DNA from: Allocoleopsis franciscana PCC 7113
GTDB taxonomy: Bacteria; Cyanobacteriota; Cyanobacteriia; Cyanobacteriales; Coleofasciculaceae
Length of the DNA: 64,000 nucleotides
Reading direction: 5' to 3'
Assembly (NCBI RefSeq): GCF_000317515.1
Contig: NC_019738.1
Coordinates: 719,501-783,500, forward strand
Numbering within the stretch: position 1 is the stretch's first letter; each line of letters opens with the position of its first letter. Made by a program: the position numbers and the translations under genes. This document shows, piece by piece, positions 15,316-24,589 of the stretch. The notes under the pieces are model-generated. The model saw nothing but the letters and a program-made list of their open reading frames with translations, was not told where the DNA came from and searched no databases.

Positions 15316-15387
15316 ATGTTATTTCCATTTAAAATATACTCTTTCTCCCCAGATGAACTAGAGGCTGAAATCAACACTCTAATTTAA
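15316..15387 (+). pseudogene. Possible remnant of a small cyanobacterial gene
   Basis: ATG 15316 opens a 23-codon frame ending in SFSPDELEAEINTLI then TAA. The same frame continues after the stop for about 35 further codons (SLGRKHFNLVPPTKSRKF...) to a second stop. The 'F..DELEAEIN' start recalls short cyanobacterial hypotheticals, and an in-frame stop would make it a decayed copy. No ribosome binding site is visible. Weak call. Confidence 0.25.
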
Positions 15388-15652
15388 TCTCTTGGAAGAA
15401 AACATTTTAACTTAGTGCCGCCTACAAAAAGCCGTAAATTCGCCCAAGCTACCTTGGGTGGATCGTTGCTTTTGAGATTCCCTCTTCTCTAACTGATGAA
15501 TTACTTCTGTCCGGAGGCAATAGTAATTCCTAAGTCTATAGAAAGAGTTGGAACAAAGTTCTTTCTCAGGGTGTATTCCGCTACACATTAGAAACGTTAC
15601 ACAGGAGTCAGCGAGGACTCCATGTATTCACCAAGCGCCCTGGCTGGAAGCT

Positions 15653-17932
15653 ATGTTACCTTTACAACTCGATCCTCAAAGAATTGCCCTAACGCATTGG
15701 GACAACACCCTTTCGGAAGCGCTATTCCAAGACTTACCCCTCGGTATCTTGGTCATGGAAGCCCAAGGAGAAATTCGTTTCGTCAATCAAGCCGCACTGA
15801 ACTTACTGGGACTGAGTGAAAGTCAGTTGTTCGGTCAAACTCCCGTTGATCCAGATTGGCACATCATCCAAGAAAATGGCAAACCGTTTCAGCTCAAACT
15901 CCAGTCAGTACCAGTAAGAGCTAAACATACTTTAATGCTATTAGTGAGCCGCCAACCCCTACGGAACTTGGTTTTAGGGGTGTATCGACCCTTACTGAGG
16001 GATCGAGTTTGGCTATCAATTAATACTGAACCCAAGTTAGGTTTGGATGGTTGTGTAGAGCGAGTGATTTGTACCTTGAGCGATATCACCAATCTCAAGG
16101 CAGAAGAAAAACTTTCCCGACTCCATGAGTGTTTTTTGAGCCTTGAGAGTGACCCAGATGAGAACATCAACCGCCTAACAGCCTTAGCAGGAGAGTTACT
16201 CGGTGGAACATGGGCCGTCTACAATCGACTGAATCAAGGCTTACTTTGGTCGTTAGGTCAATGGCAGACACCGGCGAATTACATGCATGTGGGTGAACCG
16301 AAGCACAACATTTGTCATGAAGTGATTCAGCGGGGTAGCAATCAAGTCTTTGTGCTTCAAGACTTACAAAACACCTCTTATGCCCACAACAACCCCGACA
16401 TTTTGACACATCAATTACAAACATATATCGGGCAAGCTGTGAAATGTGCCGGGGAGTATATCGGCGCATTATCTGTGGTGTATCAGAATCCCTTCATTCC
16501 CAGTCAAGGGGAAAAAACGTTGATGGGGATTATTGCTGCTGCTATAGGTGTGGAGGAAGAACACAAGCGAGAAGCAACGGTCTGGGCACAAAACGAAGCC
16601 AAATGGCGATCGCTCATTCAAACTAGCTCGAACTTAATAACAATTTTAGAAGCCAATGGAACAATTAAATATGCCAGCCCTGCTATTCGGGGTGTTTTAG
16701 GATACAAACCCAAAGAATTAATGGGTCAAAGTCTCTTTGAGTTAGTCCATCCCGAAGATCTGGTCAATATTGAACAGAATTTTCAAGGCTTCTTGCAAAA
16801 CCCCACCACTGATTTATCCCTAGAGTTCCGATTTCGGCACCAAGACGGCTCCTGGCGATATATCGAGTCAACCTATAGCAATTTACTCATGGATTCTCCT
16901 GTTACGCGCATCGTGGTCAACTTCCGCGATGTTACAGAGCGAAAACGAGCTGAGGAAGCCATAAAACAATCGGAAGCCCAATTGAGAGAAAAAGCCACTC
17001 AACTGGAAAACACCTTACATGAACTGCAAGAAACACAGACGCAACTGATTCAAACTGAAAAAATGTCGAGTCTGGGGTTATTAGTTGCCGGAATTGCTCA
17101 TGAAATCAACAATCCCGTCTCTTTTATCTACGGTAATATTCCCCATGCGACTCAATACACTCAAGATTTACTGCACTTGATTGAACTTTATCGACAGCAA
17201 TATCCTCATCCTGCACCCATCATTCAAGCCGAGGAGGAGTCAATTGACTTGGATTTCCTCAGCGAAGACTTACCTAAACTGATGAACTCCATGCAAATGG
17301 GAGCCGAACGCATTCGTCAAATCGTTCTTTCATTGCGGAACTTTTCCCGTTTAGATAAAGCGGCTAGAGAGCCAGTCGATGTACACCAAGGCATCGATAA
17401 TACTCTACTGCTGTTGCAGCATCGAGTAAAAGCAAAAGCTGGACGACCCAAAATTGAGATCGTTAAAGAGTATGGTGAACTACCTCTAGTGGAGTGTTAT
17501 GCGGGGCAAATGAACCAAGTATTTATGAATATCTTGGGTAATGCCATTGATGCCTTAGAAGAATTAAATGTTGAAAGGTCGCAGGTTGAAGGTTTAAGCC
17601 ATGACGTTCAATCCAATCAAGAGCAACCTCCAACTCCTTGTATTCGGATTCGCACCCAACTCAAAGATGACAATACGGTGTTAATTCGCATTGCCGACAA
17701 TGGCCCAGGGATGACAGCTCAGGTACAACAACAGATTTTTGACCCCTTCTTTACCACCAAATCTGTAGGTCAAGGAACTGGCTTAGGATTGTCAATCAGT
17801 TACCAAATTATCGTTGATAAACATGGTGGTCAGTTGAAATGTGCCTCAACACCAGGAGAGGGAACAGAATTCTGGATTGAGCTGCCAGTCATGCTCCCTC
17901 ATGAACCCCTAAAGGACGCTAAGGCACTTTAA
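15653..17932 (+). CDS. PAS-GAF-PAS sensor histidine kinase
   Basis: A 759-residue soluble hybrid-free kinase from ATG 15653, which has GGAAG 6 nt upstream; a longer TTG frame from 15548 is possible. Order: PAS domain (about 15-130; 'DLPLGILVMEAQGEIRFVNQ'), GAF-like segment (about 150-310), second PAS/PAC ('LIQTSSNLITILEANGTIKY' to 'RIVVNFRDVTERKRAEE'), a coiled coil, then the H-box VAGIAHEINNPVSF with the phospho-accepting His, and the ATP-binding domain with NAIDAL, IADNGPGM and GTGLGLSISYQI. No transmembrane segment, so it senses a cytoplasmic signal. No response regulator is adjacent, so its partner is encoded elsewhere. The large upstream intergenic region may control it. Confidence 0.92.
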   Translation: MLPLQLDPQRIALTHWDNTLSEALFQDLPLGILVMEAQGEIRFVNQAALNLLGLSESQLFGQTPVDPDWHIIQENGKPFQLKLQSVPVRAKHTLMLLVSRQPLRNLVLGVYRPLLRDRVWLSINTEPKLGLDGCVERVICTLSDITNLKAEEKLSRLHECFLSLESDPDENINRLTALAGELLGGTWAVYNRLNQGLLWSLGQWQTPANYMHVGEPKHNICHEVIQRGSNQVFVLQDLQNTSYAHNNPDILTHQLQTYIGQAVKCAGEYIGALSVVYQNPFIPSQGEKTLMGIIAAAIGVEEEHKREATVWAQNEAKWRSLIQTSSNLITILEANGTIKYASPAIRGVLGYKPKELMGQSLFELVHPEDLVNIEQNFQGFLQNPTTDLSLEFRFRHQDGSWRYIESTYSNLLMDSPVTRIVVNFRDVTERKRAEEAIKQSEAQLREKATQLENTLHELQETQTQLIQTEKMSSLGLLVAGIAHEINNPVSFIYGNIPHATQYTQDLLHLIELYRQQYPHPAPIIQAEEESIDLDFLSEDLPKLMNSMQMGAERIRQIVLSLRNFSRLDKAAREPVDVHQGIDNTLLLLQHRVKAKAGRPKIEIVKEYGELPLVECYAGQMNQVFMNILGNAIDALEELNVERSQVEGLSHDVQSNQEQPPTPCIRIRTQLKDDNTVLIRIADNGPGMTAQVQQQIFDPFFTTKSVGQGTGLGLSISYQIIVDKHGGQLKCASTPGEGTEFWIELPVMLPHEPLKDAKAL

Positions 17933-17948
17933 AAGCAAGTCAGCTTCA

Positions 17949-18467
17949 CTATACTTTCGCTTCCAGAGACTTCAGATATTCCGTATTGACCCCGGATTCC
18001 CGCGTCAAGGCAATTTTACCCGTCCGGGCAATTTCACGGATGCCAAACTTACCCAAGACTTGAACAATCGCCACCATCTTACCAGGGTCTCCCACGACTT
18101 CTAGCGTTAGTGAATCCTCCGCAATATCTACCACACGCGCCCGAAATACTTGAGCTAATTCAATAATCTCTGTGCGAGTCGAGCTGTTGCCATTCACCTT
18201 CACCAACATCAACTCACGCTCGACACAGGGTGTAGTTGTAATATCCTGTACCTTGAGGACATTGATCAGCTTGTAGAGTTGCTTCGTTAGCTGCTCAATA
18301 ATGTGTTCGTCCCCAGGTACCACCATAGTAATCCGGGAAATGCCGACCTGCTCGGCTGGGCCAACGGCAAGACTTTCAATATTGAAGCCTCGACGGGCAA
18401 ATAAACCGGCAATTCGAGTTAGAACACCAGCTTCATCTTCGACCAAAACGGAAAGGGTGTGTTTCAT
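17949..18467 (-). CDS. ilvH: Acetolactate synthase small (regulatory) subunit
   Basis: A 172-residue protein with an N-terminal ACT domain ([18 protein letters not shown], '[17 protein letters not shown]', '[11 protein letters not shown]') and the C-terminal ALS small-subunit domain ('[10 protein letters not shown]', '[13 protein letters not shown]'). It binds valine and confers feedback control on the IlvB/IlvI catalytic subunit, the first common step of valine, leucine and isoleucine synthesis. Length is standard. The catalytic-subunit gene is not in the window, as is usual in cyanobacteria, where the two are often unlinked. It is convergent with the kinase gene, with only 16 bp between. 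Confidence 0.96.
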   Translation of the reverse strand: MKHTLSVLVEDEAGVLTRIAGLFARRGFNIESLAVGPAEQVGISRITMVVPGDEHIIEQLTKQLYKLINVLKVQDITTTPCVERELMLVKVNGNSSTRTEIIELAQVFRARVVDIAEDSLTLEVVGDPGKMVAIVQVLGKFGIREIARTGKIALTRESGVNTEYLKSLEAKV

Positions 18468-18778
18468 TGATTAGAACAAGGGCGGTATGCACGCACTCGC
18501 CTCGCAACCGGAGAAAGTTGTCTTGGCGTGAGTTTTTTATAATATCGCGATCTCTGGCACTGACAAAGTACTCAATCTATCCATCCAAACCACACAAGGG
18601 GACAAGGAGGCAGAAAACAGATGGATTATTTTTGCCAAGTGAGCCTAAACTTATCTCTCCTACGCCAAAAGGTGGAGTAAGCGGGAAGCATTAAATATGT
18701 TGCTAGGTAGATGCGGCTAATTTCCGTATTTATCAATAATATTAAAGACAATCAAGCGTAATTGGAGCTAAACAAGTT
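18468..18778. other. Intergenic region between divergent ilvH and the first BON gene
   Basis: No protein gene supported. It should carry promoters for both sides. The tract before 18779 (ATCAAGCGTAATTGGAGCTAA) recurs almost identically before the second BON gene (ATCAAGCATTCTTGGAGCTAA at about 19596-19616), so the leader was duplicated with the gene. Confidence 0.55.
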
Positions 18779-19147
18779 ATGGGTTGGTTACAAAGACTGT
18801 TTGGTATGGGAAAACCCAAGGACGCTCAGGTTAACCCTCCTGTCCAGGCTGCACCTCAAACGACAGCTCAAGCGCCTGCGAGTACTAACGCCGAAACCAT
18901 TGCCCCAGAACGTGTTGGTTTAAACGGAGAATACGATCAAAGCGGTCTTGCCAAGCGAGTTGCCTTAGCTTTTGACGAAGATCCCGATCTCGCTGATGAA
19001 GAGCGCCTGTGGGTAGCCCAGACTAGCGGGACTATCGTGTTAAAAGGCGAAGTCTCTGACCAAGCGACCCTGAACAAAATGACGAGTATTGCCAGAGGCG
19101 TTAATGGTTGCACTGCCGTAGACACCAGTCAAGTGAAAGTGGGTTAA
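18779..19147 (+). CDS. BON-domain protein, copy 1 of a tandem pair
   Basis: A 122-residue protein. The start MGWLQRLFGMGKP is amphipathic and basic, followed by a Pro/Ala/Gln linker with no transmembrane span. The BON-like domain (about 55-120) has 'LAKRVALAFDEDPDLADEER', 'GTIVLKGEVSDQATLNKM' and a final VDTSQVKVG. BON domains bind phospholipids or stabilise envelopes; the Trp-rich N-terminus may dock to membrane. It is nearly collinear with the gene at 19624. TTGGAG lies about 10 nt before the ATG. The linker is longer here than in copy 2. Confidence 0.85.
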   Translation: MGWLQRLFGMGKPKDAQVNPPVQAAPQTTAQAPASTNAETIAPERVGLNGEYDQSGLAKRVALAFDEDPDLADEERLWVAQTSGTIVLKGEVSDQATLNKMTSIARGVNGCTAVDTSQVKVG

Positions 19148-19286
19148 ATTTTTCTCTTCATGACCTATCCGAAACGCGGATATAAAAGTTTAATCTGGTT
19201 TCTTTCTAGAATGCGTGCAGATGGAACAGATTTTGAATTCATTGCTTAGTAAACGTTTTGGATAGGTTTTAAGTACATCTTCCTAG

Positions 19287-19320
19287 CTCCCTACGGCAAA
19301 TTGTGAGTAGGGAGATTTTC
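19287..19320 (+). terminator. Terminator after BON gene 1
   Basis: CTCCCTAC (19287-19294) and GTAGGGAG (19307-19314) form a perfect 8-bp stem followed by ATTTTCTATTT. A very similar stem follows BON gene 2. Confidence 0.75.
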
Positions 19321-19406
19321 TATTTATGACAGGAATTATGTTCTATTCACTTTTGAACCACTTCTTGTCAGGGAGTTAGCCTAGCGGGACGCCATCTACA
19401 ATACTT

Positions 19407-19509
19407 ACAGCAGATTGCAGGTTTATGAAGTACAGTAACAGCAGTTGGCGAATCAGTATTCGTTGATGCACTGACTTCAGTGTCTCTATTTACTTGCAAT
19501 CTGCTGTAG
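19407..19509. mobile_element. MITE-like element with 17-bp terminal inverted repeats
   Basis: TACAGCAGATTGCAGGT (19407-19423) and ACTTGCAATCTGCTGTA (19493-19509) are inverted repeats with one mismatch, enclosing 69 bp. The interior has a second palindrome (ACTGA-CT-TCAGT at about 19471-19482) and no coding capacity. Size and structure fit a miniature inverted-repeat element between the two BON paralogues. No clear target duplication is visible. A long regulatory hairpin is the alternative. Confidence 0.55.
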
Positions 19510-19623
19510 CTTCTACTATATACACAGCAGAAAGTGTAAATATTTTCCTGAAAAGATGGTGTAAAATCCCCAAATCACCCATTATATTGATGAAAATCAA
19601 GCATTCTTGGAGCTAACGAAACG

Positions 19624-19965
19624 ATGGGTTGGTTACAAAGACTATTTGGAATGGAAAAACCAGCAGAGGCTCAGGTTGACCCTGCGCCTGTAGAAGCGGC
19701 ACCTGACGGCGGAGAAATTCCTCCAGAGCGTGTTGGTTTAAGCGGAGAATATGACCAAAGTGGTCTTGCCAAGCGGGTCGCCTTAGCTTTTGACCAAGAA
19801 CCCGATCTCGCTGATGAAGAACGCCTGTGGGTTGCTCAAACTGGGGGCACTGTAGTTTTAAAGGGTGAAGTCTCTGACCAAGCAACTCTTGACAAAATGG
19901 TGAGTGTTGCCCAAGGCGTTAGCGGTGCTACTAGCGTTGCAACTGATCAAGTTACTGTTGGTTAA
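19624..19965 (+). CDS. BON-domain protein, copy 2 of a tandem pair
   Basis: A 113-residue paralogue of the protein at 18779. The N-terminus MGWLQRLFGMEKP is identical in 12 of 13 positions and the BON-like domain is highly similar ('SGLAKRVALAFDQEPDL', 'GTVVLKGEVSDQATLDKM'), while the Pro/Ala linker is about nine residues shorter. High DNA similarity in coding region, leader and terminator points to recent tandem duplication. The role is the same as copy 1: a small lipid-binding or envelope-associated protein, by family only. Confidence 0.85.
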   Translation: MGWLQRLFGMEKPAEAQVDPAPVEAAPDGGEIPPERVGLSGEYDQSGLAKRVALAFDQEPDLADEERLWVAQTGGTVVLKGEVSDQATLDKMVSVAQGVSGATSVATDQVTVG

Positions 19966-20024
19966 ATTGTTCACTTCATTCTGGAAAGAACTTTCAGACA
20001 ATTGAGTCTGATTCGTCCGTATCA

Positions 20025-20058
20025 CTCTCTACTTGATGTGGTTAGTAGGGAGTTTTTT
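20025..20058 (+). terminator. Terminator after BON gene 2
   Basis: CTCTCTAC (20025-20032) and GTAGGGAG (20045-20052) pair over 8 bp with one G-U, followed by six T residues. It is the duplicated counterpart of 19287-19320. Confidence 0.8.
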
Positions 20059-20601
20059 CTCTAATTTTATAGATTTAGATGACTAGCTTCAATGAATAAT
20101 GAGACTTAAACGGAGCTGAAAAGCTTACTTTCTTAAAGTGAGTCTTTGTCCCAATAATTTAGATTAGTTATATCTTTTATTAATTTTACTTATATGTATT
20201 CTGAATACATCAAATGTTTTCATCAGCGGCTGTATCGGTGTTGGTCAATGCATAAATATTAGCCTATTCAACCTATAGAAATTCTCAATGATACCAGCAA
20301 TAACTTGAGAAAAGTGTAATGTTAAAATTGATAACGCAGCACAATTATAGCGATTTTCAAATGCCCGAAGTACCGATGTAGGAGCAAACGACCGTTTGTC
20401 CCTGCGGTGGTCGGATTTCAGGCAAATGCAATCTGCAATAACTGGTTTTATTCAGTTCTGTCAAGCACGAAAACTCTTAATTTTGTAGAGCAACTTATAC
20501 CTGATAGTCTGAGCAAATGCTGTAGATATTAGAGTTTTCTGTGCTACAACATTTCATCAAAGTTATAGCAAACTTTGAATTTTTTGGTGTGAGGAGTTAG
20601 T
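20059..20601. other. Intergenic region upstream of the SLH porin, with a dispersed repeat
   Basis: No gene supported. At 20378-20405 GTAGGAGCAAACG-AC-CGTTTGTCCCTGC is a degenerate copy of the GCAAACGGCCGTTTGC-type palindrome dispersed in cyanobacteria. The stretch is otherwise AT-rich and should contain the porin promoter and a possible long leader. Confidence 0.5.
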
Positions 20602-22728
20602 GTGAATAAAAATTCTTTAATCAGAGTTTGCGAAGTAGGACTTTTAGGTTTATTAGCTGGGTCTATACATCTAGGTGCCAAGCCTGCGGTTGCCGGGGTG
20701 ACAGACGTATCAGCCAAGAAGCAGACTGAATCCAAAACAGACCATGAGGCTCATGGCTTGGCAGAAACAGTCGATAACACTAGTAATTTGGGTTCAACTC
20801 AAGCTGAACCCATCGGCTTGAGTGAGCAGAATCCGAATCTTGATCTAAGTACAGCCCAAGCGGATGCGAGCTTATTGCGTTCAACTCTGCTGAATCCCGA
20901 TGAGCTTGAAGTGGCTCCCATCACGATCACCGAGGAGGTACAATCTCCATCATCTGTCACCTCTACCCTCCCTAAGAGTTCCCCTCGACAGGCAGAACCC
21001 TCCAAGTCAGCAAAGTCTCTTGCCCAACTCAGTAATGCTCAACCCACCAATGCAGCAGCTACAAAAGAATTAGCACAGAGCAATCCTGAGCCGATGGAGC
21101 AAGTGACTCAGGTTTCCCAACTCAGTGATTTACAAGTTACTGATTCAATGGGACAAGTGACCAACGTTTCCCAGTTGAGTGACGTTCGACCTACAGATTG
21201 GGCTTATGAAGCGTTGCGATCGCTCGTTGAACGTTATGGTTGTATTGCAGGCTATCCAGACGGGACATTCCGAGGCAACCGTGCCATGACTCGCTATGAA
21301 TTTGCGGCGGGTTTGAATGCCTGTTTGCAACAAATTGAGAAATTAACTTCTGGCGGCGGTAGTGAATTTGCGACTAAACAAGATTTAGCCACCTTGCAGC
21401 GATTAGTGGATGAGTTCCGTCCCGAACTCACGACTCTAGGGTCACGCATTGATCAATTAGAAGGTCGAGTTGCCTTTCTCGAAGATCATCAATTCTCCAC
21501 TACAACCAAATTAAGTGGTCAGGCCATCATTTCCGCCATTGGTGCTAGCGGGGGTGCGCCGGATGGCGAGGACGGTAACATCATCCTTACCAATCGGGTG
21601 CGACTTAACTTAGTCACCAGTTTTACGGGGAAAGATACCTTAATTACTGGTTTGCAAGCTTATAACTTCGGGGGGGGTGTCTTTGGGGGAAATAGCCTGC
21701 AAAATACCTTGTTCCCAGGCTCAACCCTTACCTCAGGGATGAGTAAGCTCAGCTTTGAACCCCAATTTCCTGGCTTTGATCCCAAGGACTTATCAATGGT
21801 CGGAACCAATAGCGTTAATTTATACAAGCTACTTTACATCTTCCCCCTTGCCAACAAATTTACGGTGTTTGCTGGCACGGCGGCTGAAGTTTCCGATGCC
21901 TTTCCCGCCATTACTCCCTTTGCAGATGAGGGACAAGAAGCGATTTCCCGTTTCGCGGGTTACAACCCCGTAGCACGTGTATCGGGTGGGACTTCGGGGA
22001 CAGGTTTAGCCTCTGCGGCAGGCTTTATTTGGAGCATTTCTGACAAAATCGACCTCAGAGCCTTGTACGGTAGCGTTAATGCTAACCTGCCCGGTGAGGC
22101 TTCGGATGTTCTGCCAGGGGTTTCAGGGACTCCCTTGGGTGCGGGTGTATTTAGCGGTAGTAGCGTTGTTGCGATGCAACTCACGGTTAAACCCACCAAC
22201 GCCATTGACATTGGATTGAACTATGCCCACAGTTACCACGAAATCAACATCTTGGGCACTGGATTAGCTCAATCGGATGCTAATGCTTTGGGCGGAGTCG
22301 CTCTCGGCACTCCCGTAAACCTCAACTCATTTGGTGCAACCCTAACTTGGCGGTTAACACCGAAGGTGGCGTTAAGTACCTATGGGGCATACATCTTTGC
22401 GAATGATTCCACAGGTGATGTTGATGCCTCGTCTAACTTCAGCAGTTGGATGGTAGGTTTGCACTTTAAGGACTTGTTGAAAGAGGGGAATGCCGCCGGG
22501 CTCATTTTTGGACAGCCACTTTACCGGGTCGATGCAGGTGGGTCTGCGGTGCTGGCGGCGGCTGGCGTCAACAGAGCCACTCCCTACCACCTAGAGGCTT
22601 ATTATCGCTTTCAGGTGAGTAAGAATATCAGCATTACACCGGGTGCTTTTGTGCTGTTCAATCCGGAAGGAAATAGCAACAATGACACCACCGGGGTGGG
22701 TGTTATTCGCACTACATTTACGTTCTAA
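20602..22728 (+). CDS. SLH-domain outer-membrane porin (iron-uptake porin type)
   Basis: A 708-residue exported protein from GTG 20602, with GAGGAG 6 nt upstream. The signal peptide 'VGLLGLLAGSIHLGAKPAVA' precedes a long Ser/Gln-rich linker. The SLH domain (about 190-250) has 'LSDVRPTDWAYEALRSLVER', 'GYPDGTFRGNRAMTRYEFA', and anchors the barrel to peptidoglycan-linked polymer. A short coiled coil ('LTTLGSRIDQLEGRVAFLE') follows, then an OprB-like beta-barrel ending in a C-terminal Phe (TTFTF). Cyanobacterial relatives carry inorganic ions and iron across the outer membrane. A block 'QVTxVSQLSDxxxTD' before the SLH domain is duplicated. Porin mRNAs are known Yfr1 targets elsewhere. Confidence 0.93.
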   Translation: MNKNSLIRVCEVGLLGLLAGSIHLGAKPAVAGVTDVSAKKQTESKTDHEAHGLAETVDNTSNLGSTQAEPIGLSEQNPNLDLSTAQADASLLRSTLLNPDELEVAPITITEEVQSPSSVTSTLPKSSPRQAEPSKSAKSLAQLSNAQPTNAAATKELAQSNPEPMEQVTQVSQLSDLQVTDSMGQVTNVSQLSDVRPTDWAYEALRSLVERYGCIAGYPDGTFRGNRAMTRYEFAAGLNACLQQIEKLTSGGGSEFATKQDLATLQRLVDEFRPELTTLGSRIDQLEGRVAFLEDHQFSTTTKLSGQAIISAIGASGGAPDGEDGNIILTNRVRLNLVTSFTGKDTLITGLQAYNFGGGVFGGNSLQNTLFPGSTLTSGMSKLSFEPQFPGFDPKDLSMVGTNSVNLYKLLYIFPLANKFTVFAGTAAEVSDAFPAITPFADEGQEAISRFAGYNPVARVSGGTSGTGLASAAGFIWSISDKIDLRALYGSVNANLPGEASDVLPGVSGTPLGAGVFSGSSVVAMQLTVKPTNAIDIGLNYAHSYHEINILGTGLAQSDANALGGVALGTPVNLNSFGATLTWRLTPKVALSTYGAYIFANDSTGDVDASSNFSSWMVGLHFKDLLKEGNAAGLIFGQPLYRVDAGGSAVLAAAGVNRATPYHLEAYYRFQVSKNISITPGAFVLFNPEGNSNNDTTGVGVIRTTFTF

Positions 22729-22735
22729 TGTTGTG

Positions 22736-22783
22736 GTAATGGGGAATGGGGAAAACTCAAATGAATCAACAATTCCCCATTAC
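22736..22783. terminator. Bidirectional hairpin between convergent genes
   Basis: GTAATGGGGAAT (22736-22747) and ATTCCCCATTAC (22772-22783) are 12-bp perfect inverted repeats between the porin stop and the hydrolase stop; the right arm overlaps the last codon of the hydrolase. Confidence 0.6.
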
Positions 22784-23733
22784 AGAGTCGTAGATAAAGA
22801 CGAATCGCTAGCCTGTTTTGTCTCATTACAATGACGTGCCAGCCAGTCTAAGATAATTTGATTGACTTGATCTGGACATTCATCGTGGGGACAATGACCC
22901 GCATCATCTAATTCCACCAATTCCAAATTCGGGTTGAGGGCAGCAAACTGACGCGCCAAATAAGGGGGAATCATCCGGTCTTGACGCCCCCACATCAGCA
23001 GTAAGGGAATGTTTAAGGTCGGCAAAATGGTTTTGACCTTGGGTCCAAATTCCGCAGAGGTCATCCCTTTAAACAGGGCGCTAAACGTAGCCGCTGCCCC
23101 CCGATCTTGGGCTGGAACGGCTAAGATTTCCACTAACTCAGCGGTAATAGCGGCGGGGTTCGCGTAGGCACGCCCGACCCACTTCCGCACAAAGGGTGGG
23201 CGTCTGACCACATAAAAAAGGCTTTTGATCACGACGGGTGAAACCACAACACTCTTCACGGCTGAGACTACGGGTCGCAACCAAGGGGGAGTCATCTCCT
23301 CTTCCAGGGAAAAATCAGGTAAATTAATCAGGGCAATTCCTTTAACCATGTCTGGATGAGCTGCCGCTGCGGCGAGACAAACTAAGGAGCCAATTGAGTT
23401 ACCCACCAATACCATTGGCTGCCGGATGAAGGTCTGCCAAAACTCATAAACCTGCTCTACCCAGAGATCAATCTTATACTCCACGGATGCCTTCCGGGAT
23501 GCCCCCCACCCCAGCATATCCAAGGCGTAAACCGTGTGGTGCTGACCAATCACTTCCAAGTTATGACGCCAATGCCCAATGGAGGCTCCAAATCCATGCA
23601 ACAGCATGATTGGGGCTGTTGATTCACTCAGCGATTGCGGGGATCGGATATAGGTGTAGCGAGTCTGCCAGCCTCGCCAAACCCAGTCTCGCTGATTTCC
23701 AACTCGTTGCTGCCAAGGCACAGATGTTGTCAC
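22780..23733 (-). CDS. Alpha/beta-hydrolase
   Basis: A 317-residue alpha/beta-fold hydrolase. The oxyanion region 'MLLHGFGASIGHWRHNL' (HGFG, about 44-47), the nucleophile elbow GNSIG (VLVGNSIGSLV, Ser at about 113), the acid Asp in 'LLMWGRQDRMIP' and the catalytic His in 'DAGHCPHDECPD' form a complete triad. A helical lid lies between. Cyanobacterial homologues include esterase and haloperoxidase-like proteins; the substrate is unknown. It has no signal peptide. It is convergent with the porin and divergent from infC. Confidence 0.88.
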   Translation of the reverse strand: MTTSVPWQQRVGNQRDWVWRGWQTRYTYIRSPQSLSESTAPIMLLHGFGASIGHWRHNLEVIGQHHTVYALDMLGWGASRKASVEYKIDLWVEQVYEFWQTFIRQPMVLVGNSIGSLVCLAAAAAHPDMVKGIALINLPDFSLEEEMTPPWLRPVVSAVKSVVVSPVVIKSLFYVVRRPPFVRKWVGRAYANPAAITAELVEILAVPAQDRGAAATFSALFKGMTSAEFGPKVKTILPTLNIPLLLMWGRQDRMIPPYLARQFAALNPNLELVELDDAGHCPHDECPDQVNQIILDWLARHCNETKQASDSSLSTTL

Positions 23734-23974
23734 GAAAGCCTCACCTTCAAAAAGGTTTACAATTTCTCTTCCATTTTATGGGGTTTCCCCAGACCTAACC
23801 GACTGAAAATGACCCCGTCAGAGTCGTTGAAGTTCCCCAGCCCATTGCCCTAATTGGAAGTTACATGAACAACCTGCACAGAAATATGAGAAGTCTCAGT
23901 AAAATGGCAAGTGTAAACGGACGCTACGCTCTATCCTTTTCAATCCACCGATTTTAGAAATTAATCTGACGCCA

Positions 23975-24502
23975 GTGAATGAAAATAGACGCCAACGCGA
24001 TTTACCCCCAATTAACGAAAGAATCCGGTTCCCTAACATTCGAGTCATCGATACGGATGGGGGACAACTGGGGATAATCACGCCTCAAGAAGCTTTACGC
24101 ATCGCCGAGGAAAAAGAGTTGGATCTCGTCTTGGTGAGCGACAAGGCCGATCCGCCGGTCTGTCGCATCATGGACTATGGCAAGTATAAATTTGAGCAGG
24201 AGAAAAAAGCCCGCGAGGCCAGGAAAAAGCAGCACACTGCCGATGTCAAAGAAGTCAAGATGCGCTACAAAATTGAGGAGCATGATTACCAAGTGCGCGT
24301 CAATCAAGCAGAGCGCTTTCTCAAATCTGGCGATAAGGTCAAAGCCACTATTACCTTCAGAGGTCGAGAAATTCAACACAGTGACTTAGCTGAAGACTTG
24401 CTCAAGCGGATGGCGATGGATTTGGAAGAGTTGGCGGAAGTGCAGCAATTACCAAAGCGGGAAGGTCGTAATATGATGATGCTACTTTCTCCTAAAAAAT
24501 AA
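23975..24502 (+). CDS. infC: Translation initiation factor IF-3
   Basis: A 175-residue IF-3 with the N-terminal domain '[19 protein letters not shown]' and '[16 protein letters not shown]', the lysine-rich linker helix, and the C-terminal domain '[20 protein letters not shown]' to LLSPKK. It binds the 30S subunit, prevents premature joining of 50S and checks initiator tRNA. The open frame begins at GTG 23975. An in-frame ATT at 23960 could add five residues, and IF-3 genes are known to use rare start codons for autoregulation. No strong Shine-Dalgarno is seen at either site. It is probably monocistronic here; rpmI and rplT do not follow. Confidence 0.97.
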   Translation: MNENRRQRDLPPINERIRFPNIRVIDTDGGQLGIITPQEALRIAEEKELDLVLVSDKADPPVCRIMDYGKYKFEQEKKAREARKKQHTADVKEVKMRYKIEEHDYQVRVNQAERFLKSGDKVKATITFRGREIQHSDLAEDLLKRMAMDLEELAEVQQLPKREGRNMMMLLSPKK

Positions 24503-24589
24503 AGGATGGTCAGTGGTCAGGGGTCAAGATCAGTGACCAGATACACAACCACAGATCACTGACAAACAACAACTGACTGGCTTGAACCA

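Larger units (their letters stand above)
14809..15652. other. Long AT-rich intergenic region
   Basis: No supported large gene in about 840 bp. It contains two weak small frames (14912-15007 and 15316-15387, listed separately). A very AT-rich tract at about 15025-15150 with TTTATAATATAAAT could hold promoters. GGAGG at 15513-15517 precedes no good start. It is probably the regulatory region of the histidine kinase plus decayed sequence. Confidence 0.4.

Noticed and set aside
18467-18694. 75-residue plus-strand frame after ilvH
   Set aside because: Poor composition and no supporting start signal.
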